DNA of 64,000 nt from Phycisphaerales bacterium UBA1161 (GCA_002311745.1 DBZL01000031.1:1-64000), one strand, 5' to 3'. Shown: positions 18,379-26,994, counted from the first letter of the stretch. Made by a program: numbers and translations. Notes: generated by a model not told the origin, from the letters alone.

Positions 18379-18440
18379 TTGAACCACCGAGACCGCCGAG
18401 CCCGCGGAGAAAAGAGGGGATGCGCGGAGGAAAAGGGGAT
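18379..18440 (+). repeat. Degenerate CCGCAGAG-type repeat
   Basis: The stretch beginning GAACCACCGAGACCGCCGAG and continuing CCCGCGGAGAAAAGAGG resembles the dispersed element with core CCGCAGAGACGCAGAG found at 39795-39910 and 52101-52266. It is imperfect here. The remaining bases to 18580 hold no gene I can support. Confidence 0.5.
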
Positions 18441-18580
18441 GAGTACATTTGCTCGGTTCACGCTCCCGTGCCGGTTTCACGCCCCATGTCCCGGTTTCAT
18501 CCCCCCGAGCCCTGTATCGCCCATGCCAAGCAGATCCTTCCGAACCATGGCGCTGCATGCCGCCAAAAAGTGCCCGGGAT

Positions 18581-20224
18581 CTATTTGACGGCGCGGTCCG
18601 ATGTGCCGGCGAGTTCTTGGGCCATTTGTCGGGTAAGCGCCATCCAGTCGTCGTGGGCGCCTTGGCGGAACAGGCGCACGCTCGGGTACCACGGTGAATC
18701 GGTGCGGTCCAGTAGCCAGCGCCAATCGCTTTGCCGGGAGATCAGAACCCATGTCGGCTTATTCATGGCACCCGCCAGGTGCACGACGCAGGTGTCGACG
18801 CTGATGATCAGGTCCAGGTGGTGGACGAGGGCGGCGGTATCAGCGAAGTCGTGCAAATCGGCGGAATAGTCGATCAGGTTCATGCCGTGCGGGGGCTTCT
18901 GTGATGCCTGCTTCCCTTTTTGCAGGCTGAAGAGGCGAACGCCGGGCACCTGGGCCAGCGGAGCAAACACGTCGATGGGAACGGCGCGACGCGTACTGCC
19001 GTCGGACCAGACGAGACCGACGTTGAGCGCACCATCGCGCCGGACGCGGCCGGCCCATGCGGCCACCCGCTGGGGCGGGGCAGACAGGTAGGGAACCAAT
19101 GCGGGCAGGTTTTCAAGCGTGATGCCCAGAAGGTGAGGCAGGCTCTCCATTCGCACGTAAAGATCAAAATGCGGCAGCGTCTGGTCATGCGGAACGATGC
19201 GCACGGGGGCGAATGAATGGGCAAAAAGAGGAGCCAGCGTTTTGCGGCATTCGAAAATGAGGTCCGGGTGTTTTTCGCGCAAAAGGGGCAAAAAGCGGGC
19301 CAAGTGGATGGCATCCCCATATCCCCCCCAACTGCAGTAGACCAACAACGTTTTGCCCGGCGCACGCGAGCCGTCCCAAGGGGGCTGCGGGAAGCGTTTG
19401 GCACCGGGGATGACCTCCTCCCACCATTCCATTTCCCGCCAGCCCTCGGTCCAATGACCCATAGCCAGGAGTAACATCCCATAATCCAGTCGCGCGTAGT
19501 TGTCACCGCGGGCGATGGCGTTGCGATAGGTATCGAGCGACTCTTGCCACTGCCGGTTGATCTGCAAAGCCACAGCCAGCCCGTAGTGCGGTTTCGCGTC
19601 GTCCGGGTTGAGCTGCACCGCGCGGCGATAGGCGGCGATCGCCTCCTCGACCCGCCCGTTGTTCCTCAGCGTTGCTCCCAGATTGACGTACGCCATGGCA
19701 AATTCGGGCCTGATCCGCAACGCTTGGTGATACGCGGCGATGGCCTCTTCGACGCGGCCGCTTTTGCCCAAAGCAATGCCCAGGCCGTGGTACGCCCCAG
19801 CGTGGTTGGGCTCGATTTGGATGGCCTGACGATAGGCGGCGATGGCCTCGTCCAGCAATCCCTTGTCCGTCAGTGCGTTTCCCAGGTTGCAGTGGGCCAC
19901 CGCATGGTCAGCTTTGAGTTGGATTGCCCGGCGATAAGCGGCGATGGCTTCGTCCAGCAGCCCCCGGTCAATCAGCACGTTGCCCAGGTTGGCGTGGTAG
20001 TCTGCCGCAGCGGGATTGATGACGATCGCCCGCCGGATCAAGTCCGCCGCCGTTTCGGCCCGATTCCTTTGGTGTGACACCACCCCCAGAAAATGTAGGA
20101 CGTCCGGATGATCCGGTACCTGGCTCAGGATTTGCCGATAGGTTTCCTCCGCTTCGGCCAAGCGCCCGGCCTGGTGGTGCTGCACGGCCGTCTGCATGAG
20201 CTGTTGAATGGGAACCTGCGTCAC
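18581..20224 (-). CDS. TPR protein with C-terminal glycosyltransferase-9-like domain
   Basis: A 547-residue protein. Residues 1-250 are about seven tetratricopeptide repeats with the usual spacing (NLGNVLIDRGLLDEAIAAYR, NLGNALTDKGLLDEAIAAYR). Residues about 280-547 form a GT-B domain like those of heptosyltransferase-related proteins: TLLVYCSWGGYGDAIHLARF at the nucleotide-sugar side and DLIISVDTCVVHLAGAMNKP near the end. The family transfers sugars with the TPR part presumably binding the acceptor or a partner protein. The start is the first ATG, with no close upstream alternative. It is transcribed away from the RAYT remnant. Acceptor and donor are unknown. Confidence 0.85.
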   Translation of the reverse strand: MTQVPIQQLMQTAVQHHQAGRLAEAEETYRQILSQVPDHPDVLHFLGVVSHQRNRAETAADLIRRAIVINPAAADYHANLGNVLIDRGLLDEAIAAYRRAIQLKADHAVAHCNLGNALTDKGLLDEAIAAYRQAIQIEPNHAGAYHGLGIALGKSGRVEEAIAAYHQALRIRPEFAMAYVNLGATLRNNGRVEEAIAAYRRAVQLNPDDAKPHYGLAVALQINRQWQESLDTYRNAIARGDNYARLDYGMLLLAMGHWTEGWREMEWWEEVIPGAKRFPQPPWDGSRAPGKTLLVYCSWGGYGDAIHLARFLPLLREKHPDLIFECRKTLAPLFAHSFAPVRIVPHDQTLPHFDLYVRMESLPHLLGITLENLPALVPYLSAPPQRVAAWAGRVRRDGALNVGLVWSDGSTRRAVPIDVFAPLAQVPGVRLFSLQKGKQASQKPPHGMNLIDYSADLHDFADTAALVHHLDLIISVDTCVVHLAGAMNKPTWVLISRQSDWRWLLDRTDSPWYPSVRLFRQGAHDDWMALTRQMAQELAGTSDRAVK

Positions 20225-20271
20225 TAACGTGAATCATACCAGACCGAAAGGGGAGGACCGTAAGGGCACAC

Positions 20272-20481
20272 TCAACTTTTCGTCTCTTTACTCGGTCGGC
20301 CGCGGGGACGCAGGGTGAAGCCGAGGCCCCAACGCTCGGCGATTGTCTTGACCCACGCCGCCTCTCCGAACGGCCGCCCACGTTGTACGCACTCGTACAG
20401 AGCAGATAGCTCGCCCTCCGACAACCGTTCGTTCACCCTCTCGATCCAGTCCCTTGGGCGTTGCACTGGCCACGAGGACAA
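20272..20481 (-). pseudogene. Remnant of a REP-associated tyrosine transposase (RAYT), C-terminal end
   Basis: A 69-codon frame whose sequence (RDWIERVNERLSEGELSALY, then VQRGRPFGEAAWVKTIAERW, then TLRPRGRPSKETKS) matches the characteristic C-terminal tail of RAYT transposases, the IS200/IS605-related enzymes that mobilise REP repeats. The HUH catalytic domain is missing: the open frame begins directly at two REP copies (20480-20529). The most likely history is a deletion that removed the N-terminal two thirds and joined the tail to the REPs. The reading frame of the tail is intact, so the decay may be recent, but a functional transposase is excluded. Confidence 0.8.
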
Positions 20482-20529
20482 AAAGGGGTCCTGACCCCCT
20501 TCTTAAAAAGGGGTCCTGACCGCCTTCTT
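20480..20529 (+). repeat. Two head-to-tail REP-like repeats
   Basis: Two 25-base units, 20480-20504 and 20505-20529, differ at one base in the right arm (GACCCCC versus GACCGCC). Each has the core GGGGTCCTGACCCC or its one-base variant. They sit at the 5' end of the RAYT remnant, the usual place for the cognate REPs. Unlike the copies at 35 and 52183 they are direct, not inverted. Confidence 0.85.
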
Positions 20530-20600
20530 CCGTGCTCTGCGGTTCAATTTTGCCGCAGGCTTGCCGGGGTGGGTCTGTGCGGCCACAATGCGGTCTGCCG

Positions 20601-21296
20601 ATGGAAAATCAACATGCATTTGCTTTGCCGCGACTGCACCGCTGGGTGCGCGACGACGTGGCCTACATCCTGCCTATGGCGGTGTTCCTCTTGATCACCG
20701 CCGCGGGAGATCATTGGCCCGCATTTTTCCCCGCCAGTTATGTCGTCAAAACCGTCCTGGCCGGGATTCTGCTGATTCTGCTTTGGCGGCATTACACCAA
20801 AATTCGGTGGGATTACGCGTGGCTGGGAGCGCTGATCGGGGTGGTGGGCGTGGTGCAATGGGTGGGGATGGAAAAGGCGCTGCTGCACTTTTGGCCGCAC
20901 TATCCGCGGCTCAGTCAGGACGTGTTCGATCCAATGCACATCGGGCCGCGGTGGTGGCTGGTCAGTTTTCTTTTTTTCCGCCTTGCCGGGCCGGCCCTGG
21001 TCGTGCCGCCGATGGAGGAATTGTTCTGGCGGGATTTTCTGTGGCGGACGTTCTTGGCGCCCAACGATTACCGGATGGCCCAGGTCGGGGAGTGGGATTG
21101 GAAAGTGTTTGCTGGGATCACGGCTTTGTTCGCCGCCGAGCACATCCAGTGGATCACGGCGATCGTCTGGGGGGTCATGATTGGGGTGCTGCTCGTCCGT
21201 ACCAAGAGCCTGGGGGCGTGCATCGTGGCCCACGGCGTGACCAATTTGCTGCTGGGGGTTTATGTACTGTGGTCCCACGACTGGATGTTCTGGTAA
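20601..21296 (+). CDS. CAAX prenyl protease-related membrane protease, PEP-CTERM associated
   Basis: A 231-residue integral membrane protein of the CPBP (Rce1-like) group. Hydrophobic segments include VAYILPMAVFLLITAAG, VVKTVLAGILLILLW, YAWLGALIGVVGVVQWV and ITALFAAEHI. The catalytic motif EELFWRDF (EExxxR) is at about residues 137-144, followed by the expected His residues in AAEHIQW and VAHGVTNLL. It fits the subfamily found in genomes carrying exosortase and PEP-CTERM proteins, in agreement with the three PEP-CTERM genes nearby. The ATG at 20601 is chosen as the start; no clear ribosome binding site is visible and the frame is open to 20532. A role in processing sorted proteins is inferred from the family. 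Confidence 0.75.
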   Translation: MENQHAFALPRLHRWVRDDVAYILPMAVFLLITAAGDHWPAFFPASYVVKTVLAGILLILLWRHYTKIRWDYAWLGALIGVVGVVQWVGMEKALLHFWPHYPRLSQDVFDPMHIGPRWWLVSFLFFRLAGPALVVPPMEELFWRDFLWRTFLAPNDYRMAQVGEWDWKVFAGITALFAAEHIQWITAIVWGVMIGVLLVRTKSLGACIVAHGVTNLLLGVYVLWSHDWMFW

Positions 21297-21339
21297 TGAC
21301 ACGCGGCGTCGCGTTTCCTATCATTGATCGGCTTAGACC

Positions 21340-22572
21340 ATGAAACATCAAACCGAGAATCCTCCGCCCCGCCGGTTGTACATGGACAACGCGGCGACGA
21401 GTTTCCCCAAGCCCAAGACGGTGCTCGAGGCCATGTCGCGTTACGCCGCCGAGCTGGGCGCCAGTGCCGGGCGAGGCGCCTACCGCGAAGCCGCGCAGAC
21501 CGGCGAGCTGATGAACGAATGCCGGCGCCGGCTGGACAAATTATTCCACGGGCAGGGGCCCCAGCGCTTCGTCTTCACGCTCAATTGCACCGATGCCCTG
21601 AACCTGGCGATCAAGGGGCTGATCGATCCGGAGCAGACGAATCACGTCATTTGCACGCAGATCGATCACAACTCGATTCTTCGGCCGGTCAATGCCTTGG
21701 CGGATCGGGGCTGGGTGGAGCCGACGCGCATCGCGGTCGATCCGCGCACCGGGCTGCTGGACCCGGACGACATCGCCCGAGCGATCCGGCCGCAGACGCG
21801 GCTTATCGCCATCACGCACGCCAGCAACGTCACCGGCACGGTGCAGCCGATCCGGCAGATCGGCCGCATCGCCCGCGAGCATGGCGTGCCGTTGGTGCTG
21901 GACGCGGCGCAATCGGCGGGGCATGTGCCCATCGACGTGCAGGCGGATGGCGTCGATCTTCTGGCCGCTCCCGGCCACAAGGGATTGCTCGGGCCCCTGG
22001 GCACGGGGTTCTTGTACGTCGGGGCGGGGATGGAAGAGATTCTGCGGCCCATCCGCGAGGGGGGGACCGGCTCGCTCAGCGAGCAGGATCGCCAGCCGGA
22101 TTTCCTGCCGGACAAGTACGAGTCCGGAAGCCACAACGCCATCGGAATCATCGGACTGTCCGAGGGCGTGCGCTGGGTGTTGGCGCAAACCGTGGAAAAA
22201 TTGGCGGCGCGCGAGGTGGAATTGATGGGCGCGTTCATCGACGGCGTAGAGGACGTCGAGGGCTTGTCCTATTTTGGTCCGCGCGGCGTGAAGGACCGGG
22301 TGGGCGTTTTCTCCGTGCGGATCGAGGCCCTGGAGCCTCACGAGTTGGCGGCGGTGCTGGAAGAACGTTACGGAATCCTCACACGCGCGGGGATTCACTG
22401 CGCGCCGCTAGCGCACCAGGTGATCGGCACGGCGGCGCTGGGCGGCACGACGCGACTGAGCTTCGGTCCCTTCCTCAGCTCGCAGGACGTGCACTATGCC
22501 GCCGATGCGCTTGCCGACATCGCCGCCTCCATGCGCGAGCAGCGCTTGGCCAAGGTGCACAGCGACTCCTAG
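21340..22572 (+). CDS. Cysteine desulfurase family protein (class V aminotransferase)
   Basis: A 410-residue PLP enzyme of the NifS/SufS superfamily. YMDNAATSFPKP opens the fold; the PLP lysine lies in AAPGHKGLLGPLGTG (about residues 208-222); VLDAAQSAGH holds the PLP-binding Asp. GIHCAPLAHQ at about residues 352-361 provides the Cys that would carry the persulfide. The sequence fits the SufS-like subfamily often annotated simply as cysteine desulfurase family. No suf or isc scaffold genes are adjacent, so the sulfur acceptor is not known. It lies downstream of the CAAX protease with a 40-base gap and is followed by a terminator-like palindrome that overlaps its stop codon. Confidence 0.85.
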   Translation: MKHQTENPPPRRLYMDNAATSFPKPKTVLEAMSRYAAELGASAGRGAYREAAQTGELMNECRRRLDKLFHGQGPQRFVFTLNCTDALNLAIKGLIDPEQTNHVICTQIDHNSILRPVNALADRGWVEPTRIAVDPRTGLLDPDDIARAIRPQTRLIAITHASNVTGTVQPIRQIGRIAREHGVPLVLDAAQSAGHVPIDVQADGVDLLAAPGHKGLLGPLGTGFLYVGAGMEEILRPIREGGTGSLSEQDRQPDFLPDKYESGSHNAIGIIGLSEGVRWVLAQTVEKLAAREVELMGAFIDGVEDVEGLSYFGPRGVKDRVGVFSVRIEALEPHELAAVLEERYGILTRAGIHCAPLAHQVIGTAALGGTTRLSFGPFLSSQDVHYAADALADIAASMREQRLAKVHSDS

Positions 22573-22592
22573 CCCCACGTACCTGCGGGGCT
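22571..22592 (+). terminator. Terminator-like palindrome (variant of the AGCCCC family)
   Basis: Arms AGCCCC and GGGGCT, with a degenerate middle (ACGTACCTGC), begin at the stop codon of the cysteine desulfurase gene and are followed by TC. It is a diverged member of the palindrome family found after other genes at 12267, 35640, 47480 and 59937. Confidence 0.5.
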
Positions 22593-22796
22593 TCAGCAGA
22601 TCACTTGGTATTCGATGGGATACTGAATCAGGTCCGGGCGAACCAGGTGGACTCGGCGCAAACGCGCTTCGGGTGTGGGGGAGGGGGCCTGGATCGCCGC
22701 TGTCGCGGCGGAAGTGGAGGCCGAGCGGCTGGCGGGCCACAGGCCCAGGCAGATGAGCAGTGCGGATATGGACAACGCGCGAATCCAACGAGTCAT
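22593..22796 (-). CDS. Small secreted peptide-like protein
   Basis: A 67-residue protein on the minus strand with a signal-peptide-like start (MTRWIRALSISALLICLGLW, then SRSAS). The short mature part ends in RRVHLVRPDLIQYPIEYQVI followed by a final Cys. The frame is open 95 codons further upstream, but the signal peptide and an AGGA sequence about nine bases before the ATG favour this start. The tail looks like a conserved motif rather than random coding, and I have an impression of similar RPDLI-YP tails in other planctomycetes, which I cannot verify here. It converges with the cysteine desulfurase gene. No function is known. Confidence 0.5.
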   Translation of the reverse strand: MTRWIRALSISALLICLGLWPASRSASTSAATAAIQAPSPTPEARLRRVHLVRPDLIQYPIEYQVIC

Positions 22797-23176
22797 GACG
22801 CTTGTTCCTGAAGCGGCGGTACGGGGAAACCACCGGCTTGCGGTCGATACGAGGCTGCCTATTGAGCCTACCCTGCTGGAGCAAAACCGCCAATAAAAAA
22901 GTGGCTGCGCAACAGGTGGGAGCCCCCACGACCTGGCAAGACGGGCAAGAAGTAGCGAAGCGGTATTGTTAGGACCCGTCACGCGGCCTGGGGTCTTCGG
23001 GCCAGGGCCCGGGCGTGCGCGGCAGCGGCGGCTGCGGTTGTTTTGAGAGTGCCAACGTCTTGCGAGCGCCGGCCCGATCATTTAACATTGCACTAAAGCG
23101 AGAGGGGCATTGGTGTTCCGGTCGCCGCAATCAGCGGCTGGAGTCGGTCACAAAACTTCGATTGGAGGTAAACACT
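22797..23176. other. Intergenic region
   Basis: About 380 bases between the small secreted protein and the gene at 23177. I see no gene, tRNA or member of the repeat families. The right part holds the promoter listed separately at 23060-23088. The middle is GC-rich with several short overlapping hairpins, none convincing. Confidence 0.45.
23060..23088 (+). promoter_or_regulatory. Sigma-70-like promoter
   Basis: TTGCGA at 23060-23065 and TAACAT at 23083-23088 are separated by 17 bases. Transcription would start near 23095, giving a leader of about 80 bases before the GTG at 23177. Assigned by eye. Confidence 0.4.
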
Positions 23177-23656
23177 GTGGGAATCCGCGAAACACTCAAC
23201 AAGAACCCCGCCATCACCACCGCCGGTACGATTGTCATCATTCTGATCGCGCTGGGCGTGATCACCTGGGAGATGCTGCCCAAAAGCCCAGTGAAGATTA
23301 TGTCTGGGATGTACTACACCGATGATGACGGCCAAAGCACCTTCGTCGATTTGATGAACAAGAATCCTCCGTTCGATCACGGTGGGAAGTCGGCCATGCT
23401 GGCGGCGGTCTTTTCCTGCAACGGCGGCAAACAGTGGGTCGCCTACGTGCAGAAGTACACGGATGACATGAAGGCGACGCTGGATGACCCGAATCACAGC
23501 GAGATCAGCAGTTCCGATCTGGAATCGAATATGCTGGTGAAAAAGCCGGGCGACACGGAGTGGCTGACGCTGAGCAGCACCAAGGGCCGGGAGCTCACCA
23601 ACGTGAAGTGCCCTGACGGCACGTTGAACGGACTGATTAGGGTGCTGCCACAGTAA
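23177..23656 (+). CDS. Single-helix membrane-anchored protein of unknown function
   Basis: A 159-residue protein starting with GTG, chosen for the excellent GGAGGT seven bases upstream. Residues about 10-32 (NPAITTAGTIVIILIALGVI, then TWEML) are one membrane helix, with the short N-terminus presumably cytoplasmic and the rest outside. The soluble part contains MYYTDDDGQSTF and a Cys (FSCNGGKQWVAYVQKY). The NPA-hydrophobic start is reminiscent of small planctomycete membrane proteins but I do not recognise a named family. It is flanked by a promoter-like sequence upstream and by the convergent hldE operon downstream. Confidence 0.7.
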   Translation: MGIRETLNKNPAITTAGTIVIILIALGVITWEMLPKSPVKIMSGMYYTDDDGQSTFVDLMNKNPPFDHGGKSAMLAAVFSCNGGKQWVAYVQKYTDDMKATLDDPNHSEISSSDLESNMLVKKPGDTEWLTLSSTKGRELTNVKCPDGTLNGLIRVLPQ

Positions 23657-23714
23657 CGCGCCGCTGCGTTGCGCCGGGGACGGATGGCGAGCATCTGCTC
23701 CTGCGCCGATTCGC

Positions 23715-25199
23715 TTAGGTGTGCGTTTCCAGGATGCGCTGGATGACGGCGGTGGTGCTCTTGCCATCCACCAGGGGGGCCAGGGCCACGCGCCCGCCGT
23801 AGGATTCCACCAGGCCCCAACCGACAACCTCTTCCTTGGGGTAGTCCGCGCCTTTGACCAGCACGTCGGGCCGGATTTTTTCGATCAGCGGCAGCGGCGT
23901 ATCGTCGTCGAAGCGGATCAGGTAGTCGATGCTTTCCAATTCCTCGAGCACGCCCAGGCGGTCGGACTCGCAGATGATGGGGCGTTTCTCGCCCTTGAGG
24001 CGGCGGACGCTGCCGTCGGTGTTCACGCCGACGACCAGCACGTCCCCCTGCTGGCGGGCAAACTGAAAATATTTGATGTGGCCGAGATGGATTAAGTCGA
24101 AACACCCGTTGGTGAAGACGATGCGTTTGCCGCTGGCGCGGTGGCGGGCCAGCTCGACCACGAGCTGCTCGCAGGTGCGCTCCTTGGTGGGGCGCTGGTG
24201 CGCCTCGGCCATGAGCTCGCGGACGATTTCATCGGGGGTGATGGGAACGGTTCCGAAGCGTTCGACTTCCAGGCCGGCGGCGACGTTGCCCAGGGCGACG
24301 GCCTCGACCCAGCTTGCCCCCGCGGCGCGAGCGGCGGCCAGCATGGCCAGAACCATGTCGCCGGCGCCGGTGGCGTCGAACACCTGGCGCGGTCGCGCGT
24401 GCTTCAGCCAGCGCCGCTCCCCCTCCCGCGTCGCCAGATACGCCCCGTGGCGATCCAGCGTCATGACGACGGCTTCCAAATCGAGCTGATGGAGCAATTT
24501 TTCCGCCGCAACCGGGTATTGATCCGAATCCTCCATGCTCAGGCCGGCGACGCGCTGGGCCTCGGAGCGGTTGAGTTTAAGGGCCGTGGCCCCGCGGTAT
24601 TTGCCGTAATCGGCCACGCCGGCGGGATCGACCAGGACGGGGATGTGGCGTTGTTGGGCGGCGGCGATCACCTCGCGGCAAACGCCCTCGCACACAGCTC
24701 CCTTGTTGTAATCCTCGATGCAGACGATGCAGCAATCGGCGATGTGCCGCTGCACGCGGGAAAGCATTTGGGCGATCAGTGGCGCCGGGATGGGTTTGGG
24801 ATTCTCGTAATCGAGGCGCATGAGCTGCTGGGCGTGGCGGTGCTGGGCGGCGCCGACCAGCCGCAACTTCGAGGTGGTGGGGCGATCCTGGGCCAGGAGC
24901 AGCGAATCCGCATCGATGCCCAACTGCCGCAGGAGGCGTATGACGTCCTGGCCGGCCGCATCATCGCCAAGGACGCCGATGGGGCGCACGGCGGCGTTGA
25001 GCGTGGCCAGCATGGCCGCCACGTTGGCCGCCCCGCCCAGCCGCAGCTCCTCTGTTTGATAATGCAGCACGAGCACCGGCGCTTCGGGGGAAACGCGATC
25101 GGCGTTGCCGAACAGATACTTGTCCAGCATCATGTCGCCCACCAGCAGCACGTTGCTGCGAGGCAGACTCTGCACGATCTGAATCAATCGGCTTTGCAT
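23715..25199 (-). CDS. hldE: Bifunctional heptose kinase/adenylyltransferase HldE
   Basis: A 494-residue fusion enzyme making ADP-heptose for lipopolysaccharide-type glycans. The N-terminal ribokinase-like domain (residues 1-330) phosphorylates heptose-7-phosphate at C1: LLVGDMMLDKYLFG near the start, GGAANVAAML for substrate binding, and DATGAGDMVLA with the catalytic Asp near residue 277. The C-terminal cytidylyltransferase-like domain (residues about 355-494) has FTNGCFDLIHLGHIKYF, the HxGH motif, and adds AMP. Length and order are normal. The upstream gene on the same strand ends 30 bases before its start, so they probably form an operon. It suggests a heptose-containing outer envelope. 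Confidence 0.95.
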   Translation of the reverse strand: MQSRLIQIVQSLPRSNVLLVGDMMLDKYLFGNADRVSPEAPVLVLHYQTEELRLGGAANVAAMLATLNAAVRPIGVLGDDAAGQDVIRLLRQLGIDADSLLLAQDRPTTSKLRLVGAAQHRHAQQLMRLDYENPKPIPAPLIAQMLSRVQRHIADCCIVCIEDYNKGAVCEGVCREVIAAAQQRHIPVLVDPAGVADYGKYRGATALKLNRSEAQRVAGLSMEDSDQYPVAAEKLLHQLDLEAVVMTLDRHGAYLATREGERRWLKHARPRQVFDATGAGDMVLAMLAAARAAGASWVEAVALGNVAAGLEVERFGTVPITPDEIVRELMAEAHQRPTKERTCEQLVVELARHRASGKRIVFTNGCFDLIHLGHIKYFQFARQQGDVLVVGVNTDGSVRRLKGEKRPIICESDRLGVLEELESIDYLIRFDDDTPLPLIEKIRPDVLVKGADYPKEEVVGWGLVESYGGRVALAPLVDGKSTTAVIQRILETHT

Positions 25200-25228
25200 G
25201 TGCGGAAATCTTACCTGATCCGACGCCC

Positions 25229-26935
25229 TTAGTCACAGCCGCGGTCGCCGCCGTCCGCGGCGATTGAAGGCCAGCGCATGGCGGGAATCAAGCTCAAGAC
25301 GCGCCCGCGCGACAGCGGCGGAAGCGCGGCCCGCGACGGGAGGGGGCGCGGCCGAATCACGGGCAATCCCAGGGCGTCGATGGCGCCCAGCGCCGCCGTG
25401 GGGTTGGGATCGAAGAGGGCCGAGCACTGCCCCAGCGCCGCCGCCAAGTCGCCGGCGGATGCGATGGGGCCGTGGGCGCGGTCGCTCAAGTCGGCGATGT
25501 CCATCCATCCGCGCCCAAACAGCGCCAAGGGAAGTCCCTGGGCAATGGCGGCGCGGGCCAGACTCTGCTGATACGCCGGATGAACCAGACGCTCCAGGAA
25601 CAGTTGCCGATCGACCTCCTCGGCGGCGAGGCCCAGCTTGGCCATCTGGTTTTCAAGATAGCGCAGCGGCTCGCCCCCCAGCGCCTGCGGCCTTCTCTTC
25701 AATTCGTCGGCGATCATTTCCCACAAAAGTCCCTGGCTGGAAAACTCCTTGAGGCGCGGCGGCACGTCCAGGAGATGGGTGTCGGCCAGGAGTCCGACCA
25801 GTTTTCCGTCTGCGCGCGTTGGCGGGAGCGCAAATCCCAAGCCGGCGGGCCAGGCGGCGATGTCGATGCGCTGGTTGCTCCAGCCGACGCCCAGGGCGAT
25901 GTCGCGCCATTGCGGATCGGCCAGGAGCAACCCGTCGCCCGCCGCGGCGGCAACGGGCGGGGCGATGCGCGGCGTCGTCACCCACGTGATCCATGCCGTG
26001 CGCTGGGGAACGATCAGCGGGAAATCATGGCGGAAGGTGTTGGCCGTCACGACGGCGTCGGCCTCGGCGGCGGCCAGGGCCACGGCCAGGGGCGAGGCGG
26101 ACAGCGGGCGGTCCGGGTCCAGATGGACAAACGCGTCGGCGGCATCGTCGCCGCAGATCGCATTCATCAATGCCGGTCCGGAAAGATCGGCCAGTCGGAA
26201 ATAGCCGGAGGCGACGACAAGCACGCGGCCGGTGGGACGCGTGCGGCGATCGCCGGCCTGACGCGATAGGGCGATGCGATCGGCTCGCCGGGAGGTTTCA
26301 GCGCTGATGACCGCCTGGGCATCGGTGGTGAATTGGCCCAGTTCGCCATCCTCCAGCAGGGAGGTTCGCACGAAATTCTGGGGCAGGGGCAAGCCGGGAT
26401 GAGCGGCAAAAAGTTTGCCCAGTTGCTCGGTCCAATCCCAGCCCGCGGCGAACCCAAGGCGCCCGGCGGCCAGCTCGGCGGAAAAATCCTCGCAGCGCAG
26501 CATGACCGCCAGACACAGCGGGTCGGGCACAATCGCCACGATGGCCTGATTGGACTGGATTCTTTCAAAACACGCGCGCAGCTGTCCGGCATGCGTGGGG
26601 TGGACGAAGCATCCGACGGTGCCGCTTAGTTCCAGGTTTTTGAGCATTTGGCGGCCGGCCAATAAGGGCACGGAACATCCGGTCCACCAATAGCCTTCGT
26701 CCAAAGCCGTGAGAAAGCCGTCGCGGCCGAAGGTCCACTGCAGCGGCATCGGCACGCTCGTAACCATATGTGCCACAGAAGGTTGCAGTTGCTGGAGCGC
26801 GGCCAGATTGATGGCAAAACGCTCTTGTGCCAGGCGGTCGGCGGCGGCTTGCGGGGCAGGCGGCACGTCCGCGGCGGGGCGGAGGGCATCGCCGACGCAC
26901 AGAACAACGCTGTTCATACCTGATTTATCGGACAT
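25229..26935 (-). CDS. Uncharacterised protein, possible GT-B glycosyltransferase
   Basis: A 568-residue protein I do not recognise with certainty. The N-terminal half has no clear motif. The C-terminal third includes LPLALFGRGWMDIADLSDRA and LAAALGQCSALFDPNPTAAL then GAIDALGLPVI, which resembles the nucleotide-sugar half of CgeB-type GT-B glycosyltransferases (a GxGW loop, then a helix with conserved acidic and Pro residues). Its placement directly upstream of hldE, 30 bases away on the same strand, supports a role in heptose or envelope glycan metabolism. No membrane segment is evident. It is divergent from dapF, with about 60 bases between the start codons. Confidence 0.55.
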   Translation of the reverse strand: MSDKSGMNSVVLCVGDALRPAADVPPAPQAAADRLAQERFAINLAALQQLQPSVAHMVTSVPMPLQWTFGRDGFLTALDEGYWWTGCSVPLLAGRQMLKNLELSGTVGCFVHPTHAGQLRACFERIQSNQAIVAIVPDPLCLAVMLRCEDFSAELAAGRLGFAAGWDWTEQLGKLFAAHPGLPLPQNFVRTSLLEDGELGQFTTDAQAVISAETSRRADRIALSRQAGDRRTRPTGRVLVVASGYFRLADLSGPALMNAICGDDAADAFVHLDPDRPLSASPLAVALAAAEADAVVTANTFRHDFPLIVPQRTAWITWVTTPRIAPPVAAAAGDGLLLADPQWRDIALGVGWSNQRIDIAAWPAGLGFALPPTRADGKLVGLLADTHLLDVPPRLKEFSSQGLLWEMIADELKRRPQALGGEPLRYLENQMAKLGLAAEEVDRQLFLERLVHPAYQQSLARAAIAQGLPLALFGRGWMDIADLSDRAHGPIASAGDLAAALGQCSALFDPNPTAALGAIDALGLPVIRPRPLPSRAALPPLSRGRVLSLIPAMRWPSIAADGGDRGCD

Positions 26936-26958
26936 TGGCCGGGCCGGGACTTGAGCTT

Positions 26959-26987
26959 TTGGTCGAGGTGCCGCCTGCGGCTACACT
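26959..26987 (+). promoter_or_regulatory. Sigma-70-like promoter of dapF
   Basis: TTGGTC at 26959-26964 and TACACT at 26982-26987, 17 bases apart. The dapF ATG is at 26995, only seven bases beyond the -10 box, so the mRNA would be leaderless or nearly so. No ribosome binding site is present in that gap, in agreement with this. Confidence 0.45.
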
Positions 26988-26994
26988 TGGGCGG

